Part shown: positions 24,688 through 34,195 of the stretch, one piece after another
Position numbering within the stretch: position 1 is the stretch's first letter
Layout of the letters: the number at the start of each line of letters is the position of its first letter
Assembly: GCF_900188085.1 (NCBI RefSeq)
Contig: NZ_FZOU01000002.1
Span: forward strand, 558,001 to 622,000
DNA: 64,000 bases
Origin: Granulicella rosea
GTDB taxonomy: Bacteria > Acidobacteriota > Terriglobia > Terriglobales > Acidobacteriaceae
Reading direction: 5' to 3'
Made by a program: the position numbers and the translations under genes
Notes under the pieces: model-generated
The model's database searches: none
What the model was told of the DNA's origin: nothing
Seen by the model: only the letters and a program-made list of their open reading frames with translations

Positions 24688-26301
24688 TTACGCCTCACGA
24701 GGCTTGCTGCGCGACCACACCAGGTACACCGGCACGCCCAGCACGACCAGAATCAGACCCGGCCACGTGTATTGAGGTTTGTAACGCAAGAGTACAACAG
24801 AAATCCAACTCGCCATCACGATATAAAGCGCAGGCAGGACGGGATATCCGAAAGCCCTATACGGACGCGGCGCGTCGGGCTGTGTACGGCGCAGAACGAA
24901 CAGGCCCACGATGGTCAGGATGTAGAAGATCAGCACCGCAAAGATGACGTAATCGAGCAACTGGCCGTAGCTGCCGCTCAGGCATAGCAGGCACGTCCAA
25001 CCCCACTGAATCCAAAGCGAGTTCACCGGAACGCCGCGCGCGCTCAGCTTGCCGGTGGCTTTGAAAAACAGCCCGTCCCGGCTCATCGCATAGTAGACCC
25101 GCGCCCCGGCCAGCAGCATGCCGTTCACGCAACCGAAGGTAGAGATGAGAATGGCGCCCGCCATCAGCTTCGCGCCGATGCCGCCGAAGGCCTTCTCCAT
25201 CACCGCGGTCGCGACGCGATCCTGCGCTGCGTACGAGATTCCTCGTCCCACCACGTCCGTCGCATGAGCATCCCCGGCGAGAGGCAGCACGCTCAGGTAG
25301 ACGAAGTTACAGAGGATATAGAGCAGCAGCACGACGCCCGTTCCCAGCGCCAACGACAGCGGCAGGTTGCGCTTGGGGTTGCGAATCTCGCCCGCCGTGA
25401 AGGTTACGTTGTTCCATGCGTCGGAGGAGAAAAGACTTCCGACCTGAACGACCGCAACTGCGGTAATCGCCGAGACGAGCGTCGTCGAATCATGGGTACC
25501 CGGAAAGAATGCTCCCACGCTTATCGAATGAGGTCCCATACCTTGCAACCAGAAGTTGGCGTGAGGCAAAGGGCTGAGTGGTACACGGTTGGAACCCGAG
25601 AAGTTGGCGGCAATGGCAGTTGCGTTCTTAGCAACCAAGCCGACCGATACGACAGCAGCGAGCGCCAGCACCTTCGCCGACGTGAACAGGTTCTGCACCG
25701 CCGCGCCCAGCTTCACACCAAAGGTATTCGCCACGGTCAGCAGTGTAACGACGACGATGGCGACGAGATTCGCCGTATTAAGGCCGATATTCCCCGGCCC
25801 ATGCCATATCCAGTTCCCTGCGCTGACGCTGGGAAAGAAGACCCCGAGGAACTTGCCGAAGGCCACGCCCACGGCCGCGATCGTGCCGGTCTGGATGACC
25901 AGGAAGAGCGTCCAGCCGTAGAGAAATCCCCAGATCGGCCCAAGCGACTCCCGCAAGTACACGTACTGGCCGCCGGCCCTGGGCATCATCGCGGCCAGTT
26001 CGCCATAGCTCAGCGCGCCGATGATCGTCATCGCCGCCGTCACCAGCCACGCCGCGATCAGCAGCGCCGGCGAACCCAGCACGCGCGACATATCCGCCGA
26101 GACGATGAAGATGCCCGACCCGATCATCGATCCCATCACGATGGCCGTGGCCGAGAACAGCCCCATCCCCTGGACGAACTGCGGCGCGCTTGCCGACGAG
26201 CTGTGGTCCTGAGGGGAGCGCAAAGCCTCTACACTGTCATCCTGAGCGGAGCGCAGCGAAGTCGAAGGACCTGCGTTTGCTTTTGTGGTTGGACTGTTCA
26301 C
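24688..26301 (-). CDS. APC superfamily amino acid permease, LAT/SteT-like
   Basis: Up to 537 residues with about 12 membrane helices; MGSMIGSGIFIVSADM holds the APC helix-1 substrate motif, and LSYGELAAMMPRAGGQYVYLRE and TFGCVNGMLLAGARVYYAMSRDG fit the LAT/SteT exchanger branch. The frame starts at GTG 26301, but residues 8-24 (AGPSTSLRSAQDDSV region) are encoded by a family A repeat, so the natural start may be lower, for instance near residue 35-46 (ATG 26166). The repeat therefore either adds a new N-terminal tail or displaces the start signals. Same strand and close to the other APC gene, suggesting joint expression. Confidence 0.85.
   Translation of the reverse strand: MNSPTTKANAGPSTSLRSAQDDSVEALRSPQDHSSSASAPQFVQGMGLFSATAIVMGSMIGSGIFIVSADMSRVLGSPALLIAAWLVTAAMTIIGALSYGELAAMMPRAGGQYVYLRESLGPIWGFLYGWTLFLVIQTGTIAAVGVAFGKFLGVFFPSVSAGNWIWHGPGNIGLNTANLVAIVVVTLLTVANTFGVKLGAAVQNLFTSAKVLALAAVVSVGLVAKNATAIAANFSGSNRVPLSPLPHANFWLQGMGPHSISVGAFFPGTHDSTTLVSAITAVAVVQVGSLFSSDAWNNVTFTAGEIRNPKRNLPLSLALGTGVVLLLYILCNFVYLSVLPLAGDAHATDVVGRGISYAAQDRVATAVMEKAFGGIGAKLMAGAILISTFGCVNGMLLAGARVYYAMSRDGLFFKATGKLSARGVPVNSLWIQWGWTCLLCLSGSYGQLLDYVIFAVLIFYILTIVGLFVLRRTQPDAPRPYRAFGYPVLPALYIVMASWISVVLLRYKPQYTWPGLILVVLGVPVYLVWSRSKPREA
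26235..26275. repeat. family A dispersed repeat inside the 5' end of the APC permease gene
   Basis: Contains TGTCATCCTGAGCGGAGCGC then AGCGAAGTCGAAGGACCTGC. Read on the minus strand it encodes AGPSTSLRSAQDDS at the N-terminus of the permease frame. Confidence 0.85.
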
Positions 26302-26312
26302 GTCCCACCAAC

Positions 26313-26948
26313 CTATCGCAAAATCTCCAGAAAGTCTCTCGCAACCTTTTCGAACGAGTTCCCGTCCGTCAGCTTCGGAAACAGACCGGAGATCACCGCG
26401 ACCGAATCAGCCCCGGCATCGATGACCGAACGGGCGTTCTCCCGCGTGATGCCGCCGATGGCGACCAGCGGCTTGGATGTCAGCGCCCGCGCCCGCCGCA
26501 CACCCTCAAGCCCGATCACCGGTTCGGCGTCGGTCTTCGTCCCCGTCGCAAAGACCGGGCCGACAGCGATGTAGTCCGCGCGGCTCTTGTCCGCCGCGAC
26601 GACCTGCTCGTCCGTGTGGGTGGAGACGCCGATCATCCGCCCGTCGCAGACGACGATCCGCACATCGTCGACCGGCATGTCACCCTGCCCGACATGGACG
26701 CCGTCCCACCCCGCGATCAGGACCAGGTCGACGCGGTCGTTCAGCAGCAGCGTCGCGCCGGAGCCATTGAAGCGCTTGTAGATGGTCTCCGCCGCTTGCA
26801 GAAACTCCTTGTCGCTGCCGGTCTTGTCGCGATATTGCAGCAGCTTCACGCCACCGGCGCGCAGACCTTCGGCCACCTCGGCGATGCTGCGGCCACGCTT
26901 GCGCGTTACTTCGGCATCGACAATCGCGTAGAGACGCGGTAGAGGCAT
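26313..26948 (-). CDS. thiE: thiamine-phosphate synthase
   Basis: Couples HMP-pyrophosphate and HET-phosphate to form thiamine phosphate. The product has 211 residues, the normal length. Motifs: YAIVD at the start, LLQYRDKTGSDKEFL with the phosphate-contacting QxRxK, LLNDRVDLVLIAGWDGVHVG, STHTDEQ, and DYIAVGPVFATGTK, then VAIGGIT. Its ATG follows the accC stop with no gap (TAAATG), so it is cotranscribed with accC. No TPP riboswitch was recognised upstream and no other thi genes are in the window. Confidence 0.94.
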   Translation of the reverse strand: MPLPRLYAIVDAEVTRKRGRSIAEVAEGLRAGGVKLLQYRDKTGSDKEFLQAAETIYKRFNGSGATLLLNDRVDLVLIAGWDGVHVGQGDMPVDDVRIVVCDGRMIGVSTHTDEQVVAADKSRADYIAVGPVFATGTKTDAEPVIGLEGVRRARALTSKPLVAIGGITRENARSVIDAGADSVAVISGLFPKLTDGNSFEKVARDFLEILR

Positions 26949-28304
<1,356 letters not shown>

Positions 28305-28368
28305 TCCTGCCTGCACTTTCTATACGGAACCCTGAGGTAGCATCTCGCAGTTCGAAGAAAAGAACGTA

Positions 28369-28430
28369 CCCCAGGGGCTAAAGCCCGCATCGTTGCCCGA
28401 TCCGAATGCCAGGGCTAAAGCCCTGACCTA
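28369..28430. repeat. paired family C palindromic repeat between accB and accC
   Basis: Two copies of the palindromic unit AGGGCTAAAGCCCT: CCAGGGGCTAAAGCCC (28371-28386) and CCAGGGCTAAAGCCCTGACC (about 28409-28428), 40 bases apart. It is unrelated to families A and B. It may shape the accB-accC transcript, since it lies within the intergenic gap of a normally tight operon. Confidence 0.75.
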
Positions 28431-28471
28431 CCTAGAAGCAACAGCAAAACCTCGATGCGCCAAACCTGAGC

Positions 28472-28981
28472 TTACCGAGCCTTGATCGCGAACAATGGCT
28501 GTCCATACTCCACCGGCTGGCCGCTGTTGGCGATGCGCTCGACAACCTCGCCCGCCACGTCGGATTCGATCTCGTTCATCAGCTTCATCGCTTCGACGAT
28601 GCACAGCACCTGGCCGACCTCGACCACATCGCCCACCTTCACGAACGCGGGCGAACCCGGCGACGGCGACTCGTAGAACGTGCCCACGATGGGCGACTTC
28701 ACCTGGTGGTGCTTGACCTCGGGCGCGGCAGGAGCAGCCGGAGCGGCGGCAGCCACCGGAGCAGCAGCAGGAGCGGCAGCAGCCGGGGCGGGCGCGGAGG
28801 CCATCAGGCGCGCAAGCTGCGCCATGTCGAATCCCGCCGGCGCGGCAGCCACGGGCGCCGGGTCTCCGGCAAACTTCAGCCGCACCTTCAGGTCGGCGCG
28901 CTCCATGTCGAATTCGGCAATCTCGTTGGCCTTCAGAAACTCGACCAGTTCGCGCAGTTCTTTCAGATCATTCCCGTCCAT
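28472..28981 (-). CDS. accB: biotin carboxyl carrier protein of acetyl-CoA carboxylase
   Basis: Product of 169 residues from ATG 28981, chosen because GGAAGAG lies seven bases before it. Residues 1-40 match the BCCP N-terminal domain (KELRELVEFLKANEIAEFDM). A long Ala/Pro hinge (about 60-95) follows, then the biotinyl domain with the biotinylated Lys in VEAMKLMNEIESD near the C-terminus. The Xaa-Pro peptidase gene lies 52 bases upstream, giving the gene order peptidase-accB-accC that is also common in Firmicutes. Confidence 0.96.
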   Translation of the reverse strand: MDGNDLKELRELVEFLKANEIAEFDMERADLKVRLKFAGDPAPVAAAPAGFDMAQLARLMASAPAPAAAAPAAAPVAAAAPAAPAAPEVKHHQVKSPIVGTFYESPSPGSPAFVKVGDVVEVGQVLCIVEAMKLMNEIESDVAGEVVERIANSGQPVEYGQPLFAIKAR

Positions 28982-29033
28982 TGCATCTCTTCCTGTGTCC
29001 ATTGGACACAACTTGAAATCTACAGCTCGAAAT

Positions 29034-30119
29034 CTACAACTCAATCAACGCCTTGGTGCTCGGCGTTAGAATCTCACATCCGGTCGCCGTCACCAGCACC
29101 GTATCCTCAATCCGCACCCCAAATTTACCGGGGATGTAGACGCCAGGTTCGATTGTAACGATCATTCCAGCTTTCAGGGGCTGGGTTTGCTTTGTGGCGA
29201 GCCGTGGGCCTTCATGAATCTCAAGGCCGACGCCGTGCCCGGTCGAATGCGTGAAGTACTGGTCGAGCTTCGCCGCACGCAGCACGGAGCGCGCGGCCTC
29301 GTCCACATCGCCGGTCGACGCGCCGGCCCGCACCGCCGCCACGCCCGCAAGCTGCGCGTCCAGAACAGCCTCGTAGACTGTGCGTTCTTCGGCGCCGATG
29401 CGCCCGAGATGGACCGTCCGCGTCATGTCGGAGCAGTATCCATCGAGCAGCACGCCAAAGTCCAGCGTGCAGAAGCCTTTGCGCGGCAGCTTCGCCTTCG
29501 TCGCCCGTCCGTGCGGCAGCGCGGACCGCTCGCCGCTGGCCACGATCGTCTCGAACGACATGCCGTCGACACCCGCAAGCCGCGCCTGGTACTCCAGCGC
29601 CGCCGCCACCTTCACCTCGGCCGCACCTGCTACGATATGCTCCAGCACGCCGTCGAAGAGCCTGCAGCCCAGCGCTGCGGCAGCCCGCATCTTCACGATC
29701 TCTTCGGCGTCCTTGATCTCGCGCAGCCCCGCGACCAGCGGAGCCACCGGCGTGAACAGCGACCGCCGCAAACCCGCGGGCAGAGCCTTGCGCATCGTCT
29801 CCAGCGCCGCCACGGTGGTCTGCGAAGAGTCGAATCCGCACTTCGCAACCCCTTGCCCGCCCAGCCACTCGCACGCCGCGGCCATCGCGGACTTCGGCGC
29901 GATCACCACCTTCGCGCCCACGACCTCGGCCTTCGCCTGCGTCGTGTATCGACCATCGGTAAACAGCACCGCACGCGTGCCGATCACAGCCAGCGAGGCG
30001 TTCGACCCCGTGAATCCGCAGAGATAGCGCACATCCGGCAGATGAGTCACCAGCAGCGCATCGACGCCCGCCGCCTTCATCGCCGAGGCGAGCTTCCGCT
30101 TCCTTGCACTCATATTCAT
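29034..30119 (-). CDS. Xaa-Pro aminopeptidase / creatinase-fold M24 peptidase
   Basis: Removes N-terminal residues that precede proline. The product is about 361 residues; ATG 30119 and ATG 30113 are both plausible, the second having better spacing from GGTGGGG. The N-terminal creatinase-like domain (about 10-125) includes YLCGFTGSNASLAVIGTRA and FTDGRYTTQA. The M24 metal ligands occur in the C-terminal domain: CTLDFGVLLDGYCSDMTRT (two Asp), HSTGHGVGLEIHEGP (His), IVTIEPGVYIPG (Glu) and VRIEDTVLVT (Glu). It is followed by accB and accC. Confidence 0.92.
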   Translation of the reverse strand: MNMSARKRKLASAMKAAGVDALLVTHLPDVRYLCGFTGSNASLAVIGTRAVLFTDGRYTTQAKAEVVGAKVVIAPKSAMAAACEWLGGQGVAKCGFDSSQTTVAALETMRKALPAGLRRSLFTPVAPLVAGLREIKDAEEIVKMRAAAALGCRLFDGVLEHIVAGAAEVKVAAALEYQARLAGVDGMSFETIVASGERSALPHGRATKAKLPRKGFCTLDFGVLLDGYCSDMTRTVHLGRIGAEERTVYEAVLDAQLAGVAAVRAGASTGDVDEAARSVLRAAKLDQYFTHSTGHGVGLEIHEGPRLATKQTQPLKAGMIVTIEPGVYIPGKFGVRIEDTVLVTATGCEILTPSTKALIEL

Positions 30120-30173
30120 CCCCACCATTCTACGCAATCCGTCGTTTGTTCCGCAGAGCGGGTATCATGGTGT

Positions 30174-31082
30174 ATGCCCCCTGAGATGCGGTTCCCATCG
30201 GAGCTTGAGCCGGAGAGCGCTTCCGCGCGCCTGTTCAGCCGGCGCAACTTCATGCTCGGCGCCGCCGCCGCATCCGGCCTCGCACTCTACGCCGGCGAGT
30301 TCGCACGGCATGAGATCGATGTCGTCAACCTCACCATGCGGATACGCAATCTGCCGGAGGCCTTTCATGGCTTTCGCATCGTGCAGATATCGGATATCCA
30401 CCTGCAGGAGTTCACCGAGCCGCTCTTCCTCGAGCGCGTCATCCATCGCATCAACAGCATCCCCTGCGACATCGTCCTACTCACCGGCGACTACGTCTGC
30501 AGAACGCCGCTGCCAAAGTCCTACGCTCGCCGCCAGGCCGGCGTCTGCGGCGAACTCCTGCGCAGGATTGCCTGCCCGCAGCGTTACGGCATCCTGGGAA
30601 ATCACGATATCGATGTGGGAGAGGCAGCCGTCAAGGACGCGCTGGAGACGACCGGCACCCCGATCCTCAACAACCGCTATCTGCCGATCGAGCGCGGCGG
30701 CCAGCGCATCTGGCTCTGCGGCCTTAGAGACCCCACGAGCGGGGGGGCCAGAATCGAAGAGTCCGTTCCGCGAAGGCCGGACGGCCCGGTTATCGTCATG
30801 GTGCATGAGCCGGACTATCTCGATGTGATGCTCACCGATCCGGCCAGCCGGTCGATCGACCTGGTGCTCTCCGGCCACTCTCACGGCGGCCAGGTCCGCA
30901 TCCCGGGGCTGCCGCCGCTCACCCTGCCGCCCGGCGCCGAGAAGTATTACGAAGGCCTCTATCGCTTCGGCGACCTGCAGCTTTACGTCAACCGCGGCAT
31001 CGGAACGGTGGGCCTGCCCTTCCGGCTCTTCTGCCCGCCGGAGATAACAGTCTTTACCCTGCAACCACACGGGCTGGTGTAA
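30174..31082 (+). CDS. Tat-exported metallophosphoesterase, YaeI/YkuE type
   Basis: A 302-residue product from ATG 30174; the open frame extends far upstream but there overlaps the divergent peptidase gene. SRRNFMLGAAAASGLALY (about 22-39) is a twin-arginine signal. All calcineurin-like metal motifs are present: QISDIHL, LLTGDYV, GILGNHDID, and SGHSHGGQVRIP. Relatives such as E. coli YaeI and B. subtilis YkuE act at the membrane; YaeI-type enzymes are linked to UDP-diacylglucosamine or unidentified phosphodiesters. The substrate here is unknown. Its stop is four bases from the stop of the convergent excisionase-like gene. Confidence 0.88.
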   Translation: MPPEMRFPSELEPESASARLFSRRNFMLGAAAASGLALYAGEFARHEIDVVNLTMRIRNLPEAFHGFRIVQISDIHLQEFTEPLFLERVIHRINSIPCDIVLLTGDYVCRTPLPKSYARRQAGVCGELLRRIACPQRYGILGNHDIDVGEAAVKDALETTGTPILNNRYLPIERGGQRIWLCGLRDPTSGGARIEESVPRRPDGPVIVMVHEPDYLDVMLTDPASRSIDLVLSGHSHGGQVRIPGLPPLTLPPGAEKYYEGLYRFGDLQLYVNRGIGTVGLPFRLFCPPEITVFTLQPHGLV

Positions 31083-31085
31083 CCC

Positions 31086-31337
31086 TTACCGCGCCCGCCG
31101 CACCGGCTTCTTCTGCTTCGGCATCACGGAGATATCCGAGCTGTGCGGGCCGCTCTTTTCGACCATCCACGCATCCAGCAGGCTGCGCTTGAACCGCCAG
31201 CGATTGCCCAGCTTGAACGCCGGAATGAAGCCCTCGCTTGCGTAGCGGTACAGCGTATCGCCGCTGATCCCCAGATACTCCGCAGCCTGCCGGATATCCA
31301 TGACCTCACGCAGCATTGTATGAACGGCACCTGGCAT
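31086..31337 (-). CDS. excisionase/MerR-type helix-turn-helix DNA-binding protein
   Basis: An 83-residue protein from ATG 31337, preceded by GAGGAG at good spacing (the frame is open to 31379). The core REVMDIRQAAEYLGISGDTL then YRYASEGFIPAFKLGNRWRF is the winged HTH of the excisionase family (SinR/Xis, HTH_17). The tail is basic (KQKKPVRRAR). Such small proteins are either phage/ICE excisionases or chromosomal regulators; no integrase or att-like repeats are seen nearby, so a chromosomal regulator is more likely. Confidence 0.85.
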   Translation of the reverse strand: MPGAVHTMLREVMDIRQAAEYLGISGDTLYRYASEGFIPAFKLGNRWRFKRSLLDAWMVEKSGPHSSDISVMPKQKKPVRRAR

Positions 31338-31439
31338 CGAAAGCTCCTCTTCACGTTCCCGCAATATTTCGGACGGCATACTGTTTGTACCCGGTTTTCC
31401 ACACGCTTACAAGGAACTTCCGAGAGTCTTAACCAGAAG

Positions 31440-32471
31440 CTAACCCCCTTCGCCCTGCCACCAGGTCGACCGCACCTCGACTCCGGCCGTCACTTCGGTC
31501 GGCCTGCCCGGCTCGGGCGACCATAGCCGCAGCCCCTGCTGCCCTGCCAGCTCCAGCATCTCGCGGATCGGCGTCCGCCAGCTATGCAGCGCCAGGTCGA
31601 ACAATCCCCAGTGCATCGGCATCAGCAATCCCTGCCCGCCCATCGCCGCGAAGCTCCGAGCCGCGCCCGCCGGGCCCATGTGGATGTCCTTCCAAAGCTC
31701 GTGGAAGGCGCCGATCTCAAGCATCGTCAGGTCGAACGGGCCGTACATCGCGCCGATCTCGCCGAAGCCCTCCCATTCGCCCGAGTCCGCGCCGAAGTAA
31801 ACCGCGTGCGCCGAGCCGCGCAGCGCGTACGACGACCACAACGTCTCGAAGCGGTTGAAGGCGCTTCGGCCCGAGAAATGGCGTGTCGGCACAGCGGTGA
31901 CCGCCAGTTCGGCGCCGTTGTCGCGCCTGTAGATGACCGTGCTCTGCGTCCAGTCGAGCTCGGTGATGCGCGACGGAGCGACGCCAAACTTGCGCAGCTC
32001 GCCGCCTATACCCAGCGGCGCGACCCAGCGCATCTCTGGATGCAGCCGGGCGAGTATCTTCACCGTGCCCGCACCCAGATGGTCGTAGTGGTCGTGCGAG
32101 AGAATGACCGCGTCCAGCGGCGGCAACTCATCGAGCGCCATCGTGGGCGGGAAAAATCGCTTTGGCCCAAACCACTGCACCGGCGACGCCCGCTCATCCC
32201 ACACCGGGTCCATCAGCACCCGGACGCCGTCGATCTCAAGCAGCGCCGAAGAGTGGCCGAACCAGGTCGCCCGCAGGCCGCTCAAGGGCTCGGTCCGGTA
32301 GATCGACGCATCGGTGCGGAACGGCCCCGGAGCGACACGCGGCGTCCGCTCCTCACGGTTGACGACGTAAAGCGGAAGCACCTTCAGCATGATGCTCAGG
32401 CCGCCCACCGCGGTCGGCACGGGATTTTCAAACTTCCGGCCGACCTTCATTGCGCGCTTCAAATTAGTCAT
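31440..32471 (-). CDS. MBL-fold metal-dependent hydrolase, NAPE-PLD/UlaG-like
   Basis: A 343-residue product. The metallo-beta-lactamase zinc motif is ILSHDHYDHLG; other ligands lie in PTRHFSGR, YFGADSGEWEGF and MPMHWGLFDLALHSW. The lead segment ATWFGHSSALLEIDGVRVLMDPVW and the trailing MHWGTFxLAxH-like block are those of the NAPE-phospholipase-D-like branch. There is no signal peptide. Substrate unknown: a phospholipid, lactone or sugar-phosphate ester are all possible. Single gene, divergent from the CsgG-like gene across a 351-base gap. Confidence 0.82.
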   Translation of the reverse strand: MTNLKRAMKVGRKFENPVPTAVGGLSIMLKVLPLYVVNREERTPRVAPGPFRTDASIYRTEPLSGLRATWFGHSSALLEIDGVRVLMDPVWDERASPVQWFGPKRFFPPTMALDELPPLDAVILSHDHYDHLGAGTVKILARLHPEMRWVAPLGIGGELRKFGVAPSRITELDWTQSTVIYRRDNGAELAVTAVPTRHFSGRSAFNRFETLWSSYALRGSAHAVYFGADSGEWEGFGEIGAMYGPFDLTMLEIGAFHELWKDIHMGPAGAARSFAAMGGQGLLMPMHWGLFDLALHSWRTPIREMLELAGQQGLRLWSPEPGRPTEVTAGVEVRSTWWQGEGG

Positions 32472-32822
32472 TGCTATTTCGATGATAACCGCCCGCTTCC
32501 GTCACAAAATTCCTGTCTTACCCGATAACTTCGCGGCGTCGGCTGGGTTTTTACAGGCAGCCAACAGCGGTTATGGGAGTAAGGAATTCATCACTCCTAT
32601 CACTTGCGGGCGAATAACCTCTTTCTTTTCCGTCGGGTTTGAGCTACATAAGGAGTGAACACAAAAATCTTTCTGTAGATTTGAGAAACTCTCGGGCTTA
32701 TAGTCAAGGTTTCCAAAGCTTATTCCCGTGCAGTCGTCCTCAAAAACAGCACCTCCGGGCCCAGTTCCTCGCGCTTTCAAAACGAAACCGAAATTCGAAC
32801 TGACAGATGGAGTTTCCCGCTC
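32472..32822. other. 351-base intergenic region between MBL hydrolase and CsgG-like gene
   Basis: Visibly lower in GC than the flanks. No credible gene, tRNA, repeat family or known riboswitch was recognised. It must hold the promoters of both divergent genes. GGAG lies ten bases before the start codon at 32823. Confidence 0.6.
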
Positions 32823-34124
32823 ATGAATTACCACCGTCTACCAACCACCATGCTTTTTTTGGCGACCTCCCTGTCGGCCTTTGCCCAACCGCAGAAGACC
32901 TCTGGAGACCGGCTAGGCACCCTTGTCGGACTCACCCCCAGCGAAGCAGACCTGCAGGTGATCGACAGCAAGGGAAAGCCTCAGCGGCTGGTCTTCGCCA
33001 TCGGACCGGGCGCCGCCACCGACGCCGTCAAGACCGGAGACATGGTAAAGATCGTCTACAGCGGCGAGGGTGATTCCATGGTCGCGACGGCTATTTCGAG
33101 CGTCGGCGCCGCCCAGGGAGCGGTTCAAACGACCGGTATCTCGGCCACTACGATGTCGCTGGGACAGGCGCAGGCCGGTCCACCTCCGCCAAGCGCCAAC
33201 ACGCAAGCCACATCCATCAACCTCGGCATTCCGGCGCCGCCCTCGGTCAACGGTCAGCCGCCGATCCGGATCGCCGTGCTGGACTTCAAGTACACCGACC
33301 CCAACGGCTCGGACAAGAGCCCGATGCAGACCGACGACTCGCCCTGGACCGAACTGGCGGAAAAAGTCGCCGCAAAGCTGGGCATCGACGCCGGATTCAC
33401 GGTCGTCCACGGCAAGGGTGAAGACCACGTCACCGTGTCGCTCGCGCCCGGCCAGACCGGCGACTCCGACCAATCCACCGCCGCCAAGATCGGCGCCCTG
33501 CTCGGCGTCGATGCGGTGCTGATCGGCAGCATCGAAGACAGTCTGCTGGCGCCGCACGCCTCGGCGATGACCAAGGACGGCAAGTCCGCGCCGGAGAAAG
33601 AGATCTCGCTCCATGCTCGGCTGGTCGACGCCAGGTCTGGCCAGACGCTCTCGGTTGTCAACGGCGTCGGCTACACCCCGCCGATGGACTCCGCAAAGGC
33701 GGCCAACTGCAGCGGCTCAAAGAGCGAAAAGGCCGACTGTCTCGCGCGCAACGCTCCCACGCCGACATGGACGAACACCGCCGACTTCCAGGTCGCCTCC
33801 AGCCAGGCTGTCGACTCGCTCGTCGGCGACCTGGCCACCGGCGGCGACTCCCCCATGACCGGCTCGGTCGGCACTATCTTCGACGCGGATGGCGGACAGA
33901 CCTCGGTGCTCGCCGACGAGGGCAAATTGCCAGCCATCGGCACGCGCCTGATCGTCACGCGCCCCAGCGGCCTGACCAAGGACGCCAACGGTTCGGTCGT
34001 ACGGCCCACCGACCTGACCATCGGCTATCTCACGGTCTCGAGCATCGACGGATCGCTGGCCATCGGCCACTTTGAAGGCAGCATGCAACCGAAGGTTGGG
34101 GATTCGGTGTCGATCGCAAAATAG
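32823..34124 (+). CDS. secreted CsgG/FlgT-like protein
   Basis: A 433-residue product with a Sec signal (1-21, ending AFAQ). After a small beta domain (about 30-95) and a Pro/Ala linker comes a CsgG-like fold: IRIAVLDFKYTDP (about 150), a helix, then AAKIGALLGVDAVLIGSIED. The last 85 residues (GSVGTIFDADGGQTSVLADE to VGDSVSIAK) resemble the FlgT C-terminal domain. CsgG-type proteins form outer-membrane secretion pores or scaffolds; FlgT forms a flagellar periplasmic ring. There is no lipobox Cys at the signal end, so it is not an evident lipoprotein, and no curli or flagellar genes are nearby. Role unknown. Confidence 0.7.
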   Translation: MNYHRLPTTMLFLATSLSAFAQPQKTSGDRLGTLVGLTPSEADLQVIDSKGKPQRLVFAIGPGAATDAVKTGDMVKIVYSGEGDSMVATAISSVGAAQGAVQTTGISATTMSLGQAQAGPPPPSANTQATSINLGIPAPPSVNGQPPIRIAVLDFKYTDPNGSDKSPMQTDDSPWTELAEKVAAKLGIDAGFTVVHGKGEDHVTVSLAPGQTGDSDQSTAAKIGALLGVDAVLIGSIEDSLLAPHASAMTKDGKSAPEKEISLHARLVDARSGQTLSVVNGVGYTPPMDSAKAANCSGSKSEKADCLARNAPTPTWTNTADFQVASSQAVDSLVGDLATGGDSPMTGSVGTIFDADGGQTSVLADEGKLPAIGTRLIVTRPSGLTKDANGSVVRPTDLTIGYLTVSSIDGSLAIGHFEGSMQPKVGDSVSIAK

Positions 34125-34144
34125 CCCGGCAAATGTCATCCATC

Positions 34145-34183
34145 ATGCCAAAGAGGCTCTCCGGGGGAGAGCCTCTTTGGCAT
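34145..34183. terminator. bidirectional terminator between convergent genes
   Basis: Perfect 18-bp stem with a 3-base loop: ATGCCAAAGAGGCTCTCC pairs with GGAGAGCCTCTTTGGCAT. It lies 20 bases after the CsgG-like stop and 13 bases after the acyl-CoA ligase stop on the other strand. Confidence 0.85.
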
Positions 34184-34195
34184 GGAACGAGCGGC

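Noticed and set aside
26313..26948. TPP riboswitch for thiE
   Set aside because: thiE starts directly after the accC stop; no THI-box sequence is seen upstream.
29187..30173. Upstream extension of the metallophosphoesterase frame by some 330 codons
   Set aside because: It lies antisense to the Xaa-Pro peptidase gene; the Tat signal only makes sense from the start at 30174.
31086..31337. Excisionase-like gene as evidence of a prophage or integrative element
   Set aside because: No integrase, att-like direct repeats or phage genes are nearby; small HTH proteins of this fold are common chromosomal regulators.
32690..32822. Possible cyclic-di-GMP or other riboswitch before the CsgG-like gene
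   Set aside because: A CACCTCCGGGCC stretch looked suggestive, but the conserved GEMM core and paired helices could not be found.
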